Shown in pieces: positions 53,276 through 61,867 of a stretch of DNA of 64,000 nt. The DNA lies in assembly GCF_001436045.1 (NCBI RefSeq), contig NZ_AZER01000016.1, positions 124,001-188,000 on the forward strand, read 5' to 3'. The first letter of the stretch is position 1, and each line of letters starts with the position of its first letter. Position numbers and translations under genes: made by a program. The notes beneath the pieces are model-generated. The model was not told the DNA's origin. It was given only the letters and a program-made list of their open reading frames with translations, and ran no database searches. Source of the DNA: Limosilactobacillus frumenti DSM 13145 (GTDB lineage Bacteria > Bacillota > Bacilli > Lactobacillales > Lactobacillaceae).

Positions 53276-53752
53276 TTAATAAACGGATCCTGGGTAGAAG
53301 TTAAAGGTCGGTTTATTGAAGTCGAATTTGCTTAAATCTGATAGTTTGATAAAGTTATCGCCAATTCCCCAACTCATCAGGTTAATGGGTTGACCCCATA
53401 GGTTATCTGGAACAGCAATGAGGATATATTTACCGAGCGCCCGAGCCATCCCTAATTCTACGCCCATTCCAACATCTTCCTCGTGAGGTAAGTACACGGC
53501 CAATAAGGTATCGCTGGTTGAAACCCCAACCCGGTCACCATTATAAGTTGCCGTAGCCCATTCACGATCCTCAAGTAGTTCAGGGTGTTCATCTACCCGT
53601 AAGCCTTTATATTGATGGTCCAGTGGAATATATGAATTTTCAACGTCAACAGTAGGATTCTTCTTGATGGCTTCCATAGCTTCCTGGTAAGCAGCGTTTT
53701 GGTGCTCAGTGAACCAACCGGCGCAGAAATAAACAGTTTTTGTTTTTGTCAT
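53276..53752 (-). CDS. ntd: Nucleoside 2-deoxyribosyltransferase
   Basis: 158 residues. Exchanges bases between deoxyribonucleosides for nucleotide salvage, a Lactobacillus hallmark. VYFCAGWFTEHQNAAY at the start, LENSYVPLDHQYKGLRVDEHPE-type segment, STSDTLLAVYLPHEEDVGMGVELGMA with the nucleophile Glu99, and the C-terminal FNFYPGSVY match the L. leichmannii and L. reuteri enzymes. ATG 53752 follows GAGGAGG; the frame is open five codons further. Confidence 0.95.
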   Translation of the reverse strand: MTKTKTVYFCAGWFTEHQNAAYQEAMEAIKKNPTVDVENSYIPLDHQYKGLRVDEHPELLEDREWATATYNGDRVGVSTSDTLLAVYLPHEEDVGMGVELGMARALGKYILIAVPDNLWGQPINLMSWGIGDNFIKLSDLSKFDFNKPTFNFYPGSVY

Positions 53753-53884
53753 GCTGTTCCTCCTCAAAAATGATACTGTACCATTCTATCATGAATCATT
53801 CTTAGACAGGACAAATTATTAGTCTTTTTAGTCAGCTTTTAGTATTATAAAATCATTGATTTGCGCAGAAAGGAGCGATAATAA

Positions 53885-54016
53885 GTGATCAATTTACCAC
53901 TGGGGATTGGACAAATCCATGCAATGCACGAGCTTTTTCGGTCGAATCCACGCTTGGCAATTATCGTGATGCTCTTGTTGATTGCGCTTGCGTTTTATTT
54001 AAATCGAAAACGGTAA
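53885..54016 (+). CDS. Small single-pass membrane protein
   Basis: 43 residues beginning at GTG, 9 bases after AGGAG. N-terminal amphipathic part (NLPLGIGQIHAMHELF), then one membrane helix (LAIIVMLLLIALAFYL) and a positively charged end NRKR. It is followed by a terminator at 54019-54053, supporting a real gene. Function unknown. Confidence 0.65.
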   Translation: MINLPLGIGQIHAMHELFRSNPRLAIIVMLLLIALAFYLNRKR

Positions 54017-54018
54017 TG

Positions 54019-54053
54019 AAAAGGGATCGGTCATGCTAACTGGTCCCTTTTCT
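54019..54053. terminator. Bidirectional terminator
   Basis: Stem AAAAGGGA/TCCCTTTT (54019-54026 and 54044-54051) with partial inner pairing; ends the small gene and the suf operon. Confidence 0.88.
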
Positions 54054-54057
54054 TATA

Positions 54058-54390
54058 TTAAAAATGAACTCCTAATGCCATCCGAGCAAATCGGGACATT
54101 TTATCTGGTCCCCAAGCTGGTTCCCACACGACCTTAATCTCACACTTATTTATTCCATCAACTGCTTCAACGGCGGTCGTAATATCATGATTTAGGACGT
54201 CAGTAAGCGGACAACCCATCATTGTTAGGGTCATTGTGACCAGGCATTTGCCATCTGTATCAACATTAATGCCATAAATTAAACCGAGATTAACAAGGTC
54301 GATCCCTAATTCCGGGTCAATGACCTTCTGAAGAGCCGCCAATACTTGCTTCTCAATTGGTGATAAGTCTTGCTCAGTAATTTTTGTCAT
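54058..54390 (-). CDS. DUF59/MIP18 family Fe-S assembly factor (SufT-like)
   Basis: 110 residues. VIDPELGIDLVNLGLIYG, TLTMMGCPLTDVL (the conserved Cys) and VVWEPAWGPDKMSRFARMALG define the DUF59 metal-sulfur cluster factor. Last gene of the suf operon, 11 bases after sufB. Homologues help mature Fe-S proteins. Confidence 0.94.
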   Translation of the reverse strand: MTKITEQDLSPIEKQVLAALQKVIDPELGIDLVNLGLIYGINVDTDGKCLVTMTLTMMGCPLTDVLNHDITTAVEAVDGINKCEIKVVWEPAWGPDKMSRFARMALGVHF

Positions 54391-54401
54391 GAATGTACCC
54401 C

Positions 54402-55811
54402 CTACCCGATTGAGTCGGTCATTTCAAATGAAATCAGCCGGTTTAGTTCCACTGCGTATTCCATCGGTAGTTTCTTCGTAAATGGTTCCACAAAGCCCAT
54501 GATGATCATTTCGGTAGCTTTTGCTTCGGAAATTCCCCGGCTCATTAAGTAGTACAGCTGCTCTTCAGATATTTTGGAAACTTTAGCTTCATGTTCCATG
54601 GCTACGTGTGCATTATCAATCTCGTTGTAAGGGATGGTGTCAGATGAAGACTGATCGTCCATGATAATGGTGTCACATTCCACGTGAGCCTTGGAGCCAT
54701 CAGAATTTTTACTAAAACGCACAGTTCCGCGATAATCAGTCGAACCGCCAGTTCGCGCAATTGATTTGGAGACAATTGAACTGGATGTATTCTTAGCATT
54801 ATGAATCATCCGCGCACCGGAATCCTGGTGAATTCCATTTGAGGCGACCGCAATTGACAACATTGTCCCTCGGGCACCCTCACCATTTAGATATACACTT
54901 GGGTATTTCATGGTGACCTTTGAACCAAGATTACCGTCCACCCACTCCATAGTGGCGTTTTCCGCGGCTGCGGCCCGCTTTGTTTCCAAACTATAAACGT
55001 TATCGGACCAGTTTTGAATCGTCGTGTAACGGCAATAGGCGTCTTTAGCAACGTTCACCTCGACTACTGCCGCATGGAGACTGTCAGATGAGTAGTTCGG
55101 TGCCGTGCAACCTTCCACGTAGTCGACACTGGCACCCTCATCGACAATAATGAGGGTTCGCTCAAACTGCCCTGAATTTTCCGCATTAAGACGGAAGTAA
55201 GCCTGCATGGGGGTCTTACACTTAACTCCTTTGGGAACATAAATGAAAGATCCACCCGACCACACAGCCCCGTTCAATGCAGCAAACTTATTATCCGCCG
55301 GCTTAACAAGTTTGCCAAACCATTTGCGAAAGAGTTCTGGATACTTTTGTAAGGCGGTATCGGTATCAGTAAAGATAATCCCCATCTTGGCAAACTGCTT
55401 TTTCATATTGTGATAAACCACTTCGGATTCATACTGAGCGGCTGACCCGGCCAAGTACTTCCGTTCCGCTTCTGGTACCCCGAGGCGCTCGAAGGTTTCT
55501 TTCAGGTCATCAGGGACATCGGCCCAGTCGCGATATTTCCGGTCGGTCATTTTCTGATAATACAACATGTTTTTCAGGTCAATTCCCGATAAGTCGGGGC
55601 CAAACTTTGGCATCGGCAGTTTCTTAAAGATGCGGTATGACTTAAGACGGTAGTCTAACATCCACCGGGGCTCATGTTTTTCTGCTGAAATTTTCCGCAC
55701 TACATCTTCAGTTAACCCGCGACCCGTGGAGTACTTGGGCGTTACCTGGTCGTGGAAACCATATTCGTACTGGTCATTTGACTGAACAATCTTATTTGCT
55801 TCGTTGCTCAC
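54402..55811 (-). CDS. sufB: Fe-S cluster assembly protein SufB
   Basis: 469 residues. Scaffold subunit of the SufBCD complex. [67 protein letters not shown] and [19 protein letters not shown] are hallmarks. GTG 55811 follows AAAGGAGG at 9 bases; the start codon overlaps the end of sufU by 20 bases. The open frame upstream of the GTG is not coding. Confidence 0.96.
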   Translation of the reverse strand: MSNEANKIVQSNDQYEYGFHDQVTPKYSTGRGLTEDVVRKISAEKHEPRWMLDYRLKSYRIFKKLPMPKFGPDLSGIDLKNMLYYQKMTDRKYRDWADVPDDLKETFERLGVPEAERKYLAGSAAQYESEVVYHNMKKQFAKMGIIFTDTDTALQKYPELFRKWFGKLVKPADNKFAALNGAVWSGGSFIYVPKGVKCKTPMQAYFRLNAENSGQFERTLIIVDEGASVDYVEGCTAPNYSSDSLHAAVVEVNVAKDAYCRYTTIQNWSDNVYSLETKRAAAAENATMEWVDGNLGSKVTMKYPSVYLNGEGARGTMLSIAVASNGIHQDSGARMIHNAKNTSSSIVSKSIARTGGSTDYRGTVRFSKNSDGSKAHVECDTIIMDDQSSSDTIPYNEIDNAHVAMEHEAKVSKISEEQLYYLMSRGISEAKATEMIIMGFVEPFTKKLPMEYAVELNRLISFEMTDSIG

Positions 55812-56256
55812 CTGTTTGGTCCTCCTTTGCCAAGGCACGTTCCAATGCCCACCATGAAATCGTTGCACATTTTATTCGTGCTGGAAACTGCATAATGTTG
55901 ATTAACACCTGTGCATCCCCCAGTTTTTTCAAATCTTTTTGATAGTGGTATTTTCCAATTGCCATGTCCGAAAATGTTTTGGCCATCTGCTGAGCTTCCT
56001 GGGTAGATTTCCCCTTAACGGCTTCCGTCATCATACTAGCAGATGCCTGGCTAATTGAACACCCACTGCCAGTAAAGGCAATATCAGCAAGCCGGTTGTT
56101 TTTAACTTGAACTTGTAAGTTAATCGTATCACCACAAGTCGGATTGTGAACCGTCATTGTCGTAGTAGGATTTGTTAACTTATGCTTGTTACGGGGATGG
56201 TTAGCATGATCGAGAATCACTGCTTGATAAAGATTCCTTAACTTATCGAGTCCCAT
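55792..56256 (-). CDS. sufU: Fe-S cluster assembly protein SufU
   Basis: 154 residues. Accepts sulfur from SufS. Zinc and sulfur-binding residues are all present: Cys41 and Asp43 in PTCGDT, Cys66 in GSGCSIS and Cys130 in [12 protein letters not shown]. The N-terminus [24 protein letters not shown] is typical. ATG 56256 follows AAAGGAG at 10 bases and lies within the end of sufS; longer frames are not supported. Confidence 0.95.
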   Translation of the reverse strand: MGLDKLRNLYQAVILDHANHPRNKHKLTNPTTTMTVHNPTCGDTINLQVQVKNNRLADIAFTGSGCSISQASASMMTEAVKGKSTQEAQQMAKTFSDMAIGKYHYQKDLKKLGDAQVLINIMQFPARIKCATISWWALERALAKEDQTGEQRSK

Positions 56257-57472
56257 GCTTAAAGAACTCCTTTGTATCCTGAATTGCTGCCAAAAGCTGG
56301 TCAATATCTTGTTGATCATTATAAAATGCCAAACTAGCTCGAACAGTTGCTGGAACTCCTAAACGTTCCATCAGCGGCTGCGCACAGTGGTGACCAGCGC
56401 GAACAGCCACCCCATCCATATCGAGAGCAGTTGCTACGTCATGGGGATGAATCCCATCAATATTAAAAGCAATTACCCCTGTATGTTTGTCAGCATCGTG
56501 GGGTCCATATACCGTGACTCCAGGCATCTTAACAATTCTGGGTAGCAAGTCTTTAACCATTTCTTGTTCATGATGTTGGATTTTATCCATTCCGACCTGA
56601 TTCAGGTAGTCAATCGCGGCTCCTAAGCCAATTGCCCCAGCAATATTTTGGGTTCCCGCTTCAAACCTAAATGGTGGTTCTGCCCAGGTGCTTTCTTGTT
56701 GGTGAACTTCCGCAATCATTTCGCCACCATATTGGTAAGGGGTCATTTTAGCTAAGAGGTTATGTCGCCCGTAAAGAACCCCAATTCCTGTTGGGCTGAG
56801 CATCTTATGACCAGAAAAGGCATAGAAATCTGCCCCTAATTCTTGAACATTGACTGGTAAATGAGCAACTGCTTGCGCCCCATCGACCACGATGACGGCA
56901 TGATGCTGATGAGCAATTGCTGCCAACTGCTGAATTGGGTTGACCGTGCCTAGTACATTACTGATGTGGGTAACGGCCACAATCTTCGTTCGATCGGTAA
57001 TCAACCGTGCAGCTTGATCCATCTTCAACTGACCATTTTCATCAATATCGATATATTTTAATTTTGCACCCTTTTGTTTGGCAAGCTGCTGCCAGGGAAT
57101 CAAATTGCTATGGTGTTCCATTATGGTAATGACAATTTCATCCCCAGCATGAATAACCTGGTTACCATAAGTACTAGTAACTAAATTCAAACTGTCAGTG
57201 CAGCCTTTAGTAAAGATGATTTCGTCTGATCGTTGGGCATGGATGAATTGCTGAACCTTGCGTCGAGCTTCTTCATACCGACTAGTAGAGCGTTCTGCTA
57301 GGGTATGGACGCCACGGTGAACATTGGCATTATCGTGTTCATAGAAATGAGTGACTGTATCAATTACCGCTTGGGGCTTCTGACTGGTGGCCGCATTATC
57401 CAAATAAGCTAGCCGTTCATCATTCACCCGTTGTTTGAGAATTGGAAAGTCATCCCGCCAAGGATTACTCAT
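56243..57472 (-). CDS. sufS: Cysteine desulfurase SufS
   Basis: 409 residues. PLP enzyme that releases sulfur from cysteine. DNAATSQKPQAVID at the start, HHSNLIPWQ, the PLP-lysine in FYAFSGHKMLSPTGIGVLYG and the active-site Cys in VRAGHHCAQPLM. Overlaps sufD upstream by 8 bases and sufU downstream by 14, indicating translational coupling. GGAAG lies before the ATG. Confidence 0.96.
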   Translation of the reverse strand: MSNPWRDDFPILKQRVNDERLAYLDNAATSQKPQAVIDTVTHFYEHDNANVHRGVHTLAERSTSRYEEARRKVQQFIHAQRSDEIIFTKGCTDSLNLVTSTYGNQVIHAGDEIVITIMEHHSNLIPWQQLAKQKGAKLKYIDIDENGQLKMDQAARLITDRTKIVAVTHISNVLGTVNPIQQLAAIAHQHHAVIVVDGAQAVAHLPVNVQELGADFYAFSGHKMLSPTGIGVLYGRHNLLAKMTPYQYGGEMIAEVHQQESTWAEPPFRFEAGTQNIAGAIGLGAAIDYLNQVGMDKIQHHEQEMVKDLLPRIVKMPGVTVYGPHDADKHTGVIAFNIDGIHPHDVATALDMDGVAVRAGHHCAQPLMERLGVPATVRASLAFYNDQQDIDQLLAAIQDTKEFFKHGTR

Positions 57473-58706
57473 TCTTTAGCTTCCTTTCTAGAATATTAAT
57501 CATGTGCTGGCGAACATTCGCCGATGGGATGTTATCAAGCACGGGACCAAGGAACCCGCGAATTACCATTTGTTCAGCTAATTTCCGCGGAATTCCACGA
57601 CTCATCAAATAATACATCTGATGAGGGTCAACCGGGCCAACACTGGCAGCATGTCCAGCTTCAACATCATTTTCGTCAATCAATAAAATTGGGTTAGCAT
57701 CCCCGCGCGCCTGCTCCGACATAACAAGAACGCGATTTTGTTGGTCCGCTTGGGAACCATGGGCACCGTGAATGATCTGACCAATTCCGTTAAAGATTAA
57801 TTCAGACTGGTCGTTGATCACGCCGCGTTGGTTAATTAAGCCTAGGGTATGTTTACCACGATTAGTAACCCGGTTATTGATTCCCACATGTTGTTGGTGA
57901 CCAGTAACCCCAATCATATTAGAATGGGCCTGGCTGCCGTCACCAACCAATTCTGCATCAATATCGCCAACGGTGTTACAGTCATTCATCATGCCAACTG
58001 CCCAGTTGACCTCCGCATCTCGTTTGATCAGCGCGCGCCTGTTAAAGGTAACGGTGGAAGATACACCAATTTCATCAAGAGCGGAAAAATTCACATGACT
58101 GCCTGGTTCAGCAATGACCTCCACCATTGAATTGAGCGTGTTTACCTGTTTGCCGAGCGATGACCAGTGCTGGAGGATACTACAAGAGCTATTTTGCCCA
58201 GCAATAACTAACACATGTGAGTTTAAACCACCATCAATACGGTTATCCTGGATCAGGTTAAGTTCTAACGGGGCCTTGAGTTCCATATTACGAGGTACTT
58301 TAATTATCAAGCCGCTATTCATGTAGGCGTAATGAAAGGCCGTTAATTTACTTTCACTTGGTTTGATTACTTTAGCAAAATACTTTGTCATCGTTGTTGG
58401 GTCGTCATGCCATGCTTGAAACATGTCCATTACACGGACCCCTTTTGCCTGCCATTCTTCTGGAAAGGTATGATTGATCACCATCTGGCCGAGCAGTGTG
58501 AACTGTGTTGGTTGAATATTACTTGGTTTTGGTGGTAACCAAGATAAATCATTTTCTGTCGTTAACGGCCAATCTTGGTAAGAAAAGCGTTGCATGGTTG
58601 GTAGCTTAGTTTTAGCGATCAACTGAAATGCTTTTTGACGAATGTCCCAGAGGGCAGCTGGTTCATTATGAGCTTGACTGATTTGTTTTAATTCTTGCTC
58701 GTTCAT
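57465..58706 (-). CDS. sufD: Fe-S cluster assembly protein SufD
   Basis: 413 residues. SufB paralogue and partner in the SufBCD scaffold. VPRNMELKAPLEL, the beta-helix core, RGVINDQSELIFNGIGQIIHGAHGSQADQQNRVLV, DVEAGHAASVGPVDPHQMYYLMSRG and the C-terminal GFLGPVL are typical. ATG 58706 follows TAGGAGG; a longer frame to 58733 overlaps sufC and has no site. Confidence 0.95.
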   Translation of the reverse strand: MNEQELKQISQAHNEPAALWDIRQKAFQLIAKTKLPTMQRFSYQDWPLTTENDLSWLPPKPSNIQPTQFTLLGQMVINHTFPEEWQAKGVRVMDMFQAWHDDPTTMTKYFAKVIKPSESKLTAFHYAYMNSGLIIKVPRNMELKAPLELNLIQDNRIDGGLNSHVLVIAGQNSSCSILQHWSSLGKQVNTLNSMVEVIAEPGSHVNFSALDEIGVSSTVTFNRRALIKRDAEVNWAVGMMNDCNTVGDIDAELVGDGSQAHSNMIGVTGHQQHVGINNRVTNRGKHTLGLINQRGVINDQSELIFNGIGQIIHGAHGSQADQQNRVLVMSEQARGDANPILLIDENDVEAGHAASVGPVDPHQMYYLMSRGIPRKLAEQMVIRGFLGPVLDNIPSANVRQHMINILERKLKNE

Positions 58707-58716
58707 GCTGTTCCTC

Positions 58717-59514
58717 CTATTGATCGTCATCAACTAATGGGATGTCGAGACCTAATTCATCCCGTAATCCTGTATATCCTTCCGCTTCCAATTTCTTGGC
58801 CAACTCTGGACCACCGTTCTTAACGATCCGGCCATCCATCATTACGTGGACGGTGTCTGGAACAATATAGTTCAATAAGCGTTGGTAGTGGGTAATGATT
58901 AATGCTCCAAAGTCCTTGCCACGCATCGAGTTGACCCCTTTGGAAACCACTTTAAGCGCATCGATATCTAACCCAGAGTCGATTTCATCCAGGATTGCAA
59001 TCTTAGGTTCAATCATCAATAATTGAAGGATTTCGTTTCGCTTCTTTTCACCACCCGAAAAGCCTTCATTCAGGTAGCGCTCCGTCATTGATTCTTTCAT
59101 GTCAAGCAATGAAAGGTTCCGGTCGAGCTTCTGGAGAAAATCCATGACGGAGATTTGATGATCCTGATCACGACGGGCATTAATGGCCACCCGCAAAAAT
59201 TCAGCATTGGTTACGCCGGGGACTTCCGCTGGGTATTGCATTGCCAAAAATAAGCCCCGCCGTGCGCGTTCATCAACCGGCATATCCAGAATTGATTGAC
59301 CGTCTAGTAAAATATCACCTTGGGTAACATGGTAGCCACTTTTTCCCATAATCGTTTCAGACAGGGTCGACTTACCAGTCCCATTTGGACCCATGATGGC
59401 GTGAATCTCGCCAGTCTGCATAGTAAGATTAACCCCTTTGAGGATTTCTTTAGTAGATTTACTTTCTTCGTCCTTTACTGAAACATGAAGATCCCGTACT
59501 TCTAGTTTTGCCAT
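58717..59514 (-). CDS. sufC: Fe-S cluster assembly ATPase SufC
   Basis: 265 residues. ABC ATPase of the SUF scaffold. Walker A GPNGTGKST, signature FSGGEKKRNEILQ, Walker B IAILDEIDSGLD and the SufC-specific KDFGALIITHYQRLLNYI segment. First gene of the operon; ATG 59514 follows GAAGGG, with the longer open frame lying over the promoter. The C-terminus GYTGLRDELGLDIPLVDDDQ is normal. Confidence 0.96.
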   Translation of the reverse strand: MAKLEVRDLHVSVKDEESKSTKEILKGVNLTMQTGEIHAIMGPNGTGKSTLSETIMGKSGYHVTQGDILLDGQSILDMPVDERARRGLFLAMQYPAEVPGVTNAEFLRVAINARRDQDHQISVMDFLQKLDRNLSLLDMKESMTERYLNEGFSGGEKKRNEILQLLMIEPKIAILDEIDSGLDIDALKVVSKGVNSMRGKDFGALIITHYQRLLNYIVPDTVHVMMDGRIVKNGGPELAKKLEAEGYTGLRDELGLDIPLVDDDQ

Positions 59515-59547
59515 TTCAATCGACCCTTCGTTTAATTTCTGCTCTTT

Positions 59548-59553
59548 ATTATA
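59548..59553 (-). promoter_or_regulatory. -10 element of the suf operon promoter
   Basis: Perfect TATAAT on the minus strand, 33 bases before the sufC start codon; no convincing -35 at 17 bp. Confidence 0.6.
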
Positions 59554-59596
59554 CCGAAGTCCCGGCAAAAGCTAAAATAACCAGATTAATATTAAA

Positions 59597-59645
59597 ACGG
59601 TGAATTAGGCCTCCACTATGACTTCATAGGCATCTAATTCACCGT
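59597..59645. terminator. Terminator upstream of suf (end of the DUF915 unit)
   Basis: Perfect 12-bp stem ACGGTGAATTAG/CTAATTCACCGT (59597-59608 and 59634-59645) with T-runs on both outer sides. Confidence 0.9.
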
Positions 59646-59656
59646 ATTCTTTTTAT

Positions 59657-59812
59657 TTACTTTTTCTGTAAAGTGTCCGTTAATATTTGCTTAGCTGCTT
59701 CCGTAACTTTTAAATTATGAGCATCTGCATAGGCTTTCAGTTGTTGATAGGTGGCAAGGTCGTCAGCCCCCCGCCAGATAATGCCAGTCACCTGGCCAAA
59801 TTCTTTTTTCAT
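59657..59812 (-). CDS. Small hypothetical protein of 51 residues
   Basis: Begins MKKEFGQVTGIIW and ends ILTDTLQKK; soluble, helical in its second half (TYQQLKAYADAHNLKVTEAA). GAGGTA lies upstream of the ATG. It lies 12 bases after the DUF915 hydrolase gene and just before a terminator, so it is the last gene of that unit. No family recognised. Confidence 0.65.
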   Translation of the reverse strand: MKKEFGQVTGIIWRGADDLATYQQLKAYADAHNLKVTEAAKQILTDTLQKK

Positions 59813-59824
59813 ATTATTTATACC

Positions 59825-60670
59825 TCATTTCGCTGACCACAGGATTTGGGCAATTCCATTAAGAATGCGTTCCCGGTTATGAAGTTGGAAATGATTAGTA
59901 TGGGGCACAACAACTTGATGGTAAGCCAACTGAGGATGGATTCGTACTAATGATTGTAACATTTCTGATTGAATCTTCGGCACTTCATCGTCGCTACCAC
60001 CCATGATGTTGTAGAAAGCCACATCTTTGTTTGGTGCCCAGGCAGTCATTTGCCGTACTAATTCTTTAAAGTTCTTATCATGGGACTTTTTAAATAGCTC
60101 GGGGACAAATTTAACATGGACCCCAAAGCTTTCTTCCACTGGCACCCCTAAAAAAATTACCCTTTGCAGTTTAATCTGGTGCTGCAAAATCGGTGAACCA
60201 AAATAGGCATGCATGAATTCAGTCCCGCCATATGAATGAGCAATAACGTTCATCTTATTAATTCCATACCGGGCATGCAGGACTTGTAACACCTGATCGA
60301 GTTGGTGAACTTGGGGATGGTAGGAAGCATTATAATTCCAATTATAAAGCACCTGAATCAAGGCATTCTTCTGATCATGATAACTTCCCCTAGTACGGAC
60401 CTGGCCACTGGGTGAAACCCAAACCGTCATTACTTTTTGGGCAATCTGTTTTTGTTGGTACGTTTGAACCAGCTTGTGGTAGGTCGTTGAATTGCCTCCC
60501 CATCCTGGTATCAGAATTGTTGGTGTACGAGTATAGCAAACGTTGGCCTGCTGGTCGGTACTATTAATATGATGATTAGGTAGTGGGCGTAACACGATAA
60601 ACTGGGCCGCCATCAGCACAATGAAGAATGAGCCAATAATGCCGATCACCCATTTTGCAAATTTTTTCAT
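59825..60670 (-). CDS. DUF915 family alpha/beta hydrolase
   Basis: 281 residues with an N-terminal membrane anchor or signal (about 5-27) and an extracytoplasmic hydrolase domain. The oxyanion region is TILIPGWGGNSTTYH, the nucleophile elbow NVIAHSYGGTEFM, and probable acid and base lie in MGGSDDEVP and PHTNHFQLH. ATG 60670 follows GAGGTG at 6 bases; the GTG at 60679 lies inside that site. Substrate unknown. Confidence 0.9.
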   Translation of the reverse strand: MKKFAKWVIGIIGSFFIVLMAAQFIVLRPLPNHHINSTDQQANVCYTRTPTILIPGWGGNSTTYHKLVQTYQQKQIAQKVMTVWVSPSGQVRTRGSYHDQKNALIQVLYNWNYNASYHPQVHQLDQVLQVLHARYGINKMNVIAHSYGGTEFMHAYFGSPILQHQIKLQRVIFLGVPVEESFGVHVKFVPELFKKSHDKNFKELVRQMTAWAPNKDVAFYNIMGGSDDEVPKIQSEMLQSLVRIHPQLAYHQVVVPHTNHFQLHNRERILNGIAQILWSAK

Positions 60671-60693
60671 CCCCCACACCTCGGTTACTACTG

Positions 60694-61332
60694 TTAATTG
60701 TCTTTCGGATAAGCTGTTAATCGTAATTGACCATGAATGTATTCGCCAAGAAAGACATCATTTACTGATACGAAACCACGTTGCTGGACCTGCTGGGTTA
60801 ACCAGTTTTCATCATGGTGAATTAATTCCAAAACATCGTGATTAATAATACCATCTGCAATCAAAGGAAATTTGATGTTTTCCTCATCATTTTCAATTAC
60901 TACTAACTGACCATTTTGTTCCAGAATACCACTTTTCACCCGGCTAAGTTCATATATCCCTCGTTCACGTAACTTAAACATAAGATCATTGGCAGACAAC
61001 CCCATCTTTAAACAATTATCCACGAGCACATGGCCATTTTGTACCAGGACAACTGGTCGCCCATTAATGACATTACGAATCCAATGATTATGATTGGTTG
61101 CGAACCGAATTATAGCGACTATTATTGTCCAAATTACTAATACCATCAGAAACTGCAAGATCGTAATATCTTGGTTGTAAATGATTCCACCAATAATTCC
61201 CCCAAGGACATAATTCTGTAGTTGATCAAGGGCGTTGTTTGGCGCTAAATTACCTTTCCCCATGATGTTAATTTGGAGGATAAGACAAATCATTCCTAAA
61301 GCAAACTTGATAAAGATCAAATTATAATCCAT
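60694..61332 (-). CDS. DUF421 (YetF-like) membrane protein
   Basis: 212 residues. Three N-terminal membrane helices (about 5-22, 40-55, 60-78) precede a cytoplasmic YetF-type domain: INGRPVVLVQNGHVLVDNCLKMGLSANDLMFKLRERGIYELSRVKSGILEQNGQLVVI. Function unknown. Twelve bases after the DUF3290 gene, a pairing seen repeatedly in lactobacilli. Confidence 0.93.
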   Translation of the reverse strand: MDYNLIFIKFALGMICLILQINIMGKGNLAPNNALDQLQNYVLGGIIGGIIYNQDITILQFLMVLVIWTIIVAIIRFATNHNHWIRNVINGRPVVLVQNGHVLVDNCLKMGLSANDLMFKLRERGIYELSRVKSGILEQNGQLVVIENDEENIKFPLIADGIINHDVLELIHHDENWLTQQVQQRGFVSVNDVFLGEYIHGQLRLTAYPKDN

Positions 61333-61344
61333 ATGGCATCCTCC

Positions 61345-61788
61345 TTATCGTTGTACATGCACTTGGTGGTTGACCACGTGAGCTCGTTCAAGGGTATAGT
61401 TATCACCATTGGGACTCATATTGACCCGGTAATCCTCCTTGTTAAAACGAACGATCACACCATCTGTAAGAGTAGTAGAATTCACCATCACCTGACTATT
61501 TTTCAAGTGGTGGTCCTTTGCTACTGCATGGATAAATGGAACCATTTGGCTACTCTGATTGGCGGTTGTGGCAGACTTTTCCATATTAGTGATCTGTAAA
61601 CCGGTAAAAAAGAGTAAGATCAAAACAAAAATCATACTCAGGTCGCGGTAACGGATTTGCAGGCGGTGACGAGAATAAACCACCAACGTCACAATCAGCG
61701 CAATGAGCAATATCGCAATAACTGCGTAGTTAAACAATGAATTAAAATGTTGATGATTCACTAAATATGATTCGGTATAAAACGTCAT
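61345..61788 (-). CDS. DUF3290 family membrane protein
   Basis: 147 residues. Two membrane helices (about 20-38 and 50-65) lead to a probably extracellular domain with SSQMVPFIHAVAKDHHLKNSQVMVNSTTLTDGVIVRFNKEDYRV. It begins at ATG after GGGAG. The coupling with DUF421 suggests a two-component membrane assembly; no function is known. Confidence 0.9.
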   Translation of the reverse strand: MTFYTESYLVNHQHFNSLFNYAVIAILLIALIVTLVVYSRHRLQIRYRDLSMIFVLILLFFTGLQITNMEKSATTANQSSQMVPFIHAVAKDHHLKNSQVMVNSTTLTDGVIVRFNKEDYRVNMSPNGDNYTLERAHVVNHQVHVQR

Positions 61789-61813
61789 TTGCTTGTCTCC
61801 CTCCTCGTTAATA

Positions 61814-61846
61814 AAAAGAGTGGGAATACAATCATTCTCACTCTTA
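61814..61846 (-). terminator. Terminator of the PLD-ATPase gene
   Basis: Minus-strand stem AGAGTG/CACTCT extended by mismatched pairs, followed by TTTTTA. Confidence 0.8.
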
Positions 61847-61867
61847 TTCTGTGTACAGTGCTGTCAA

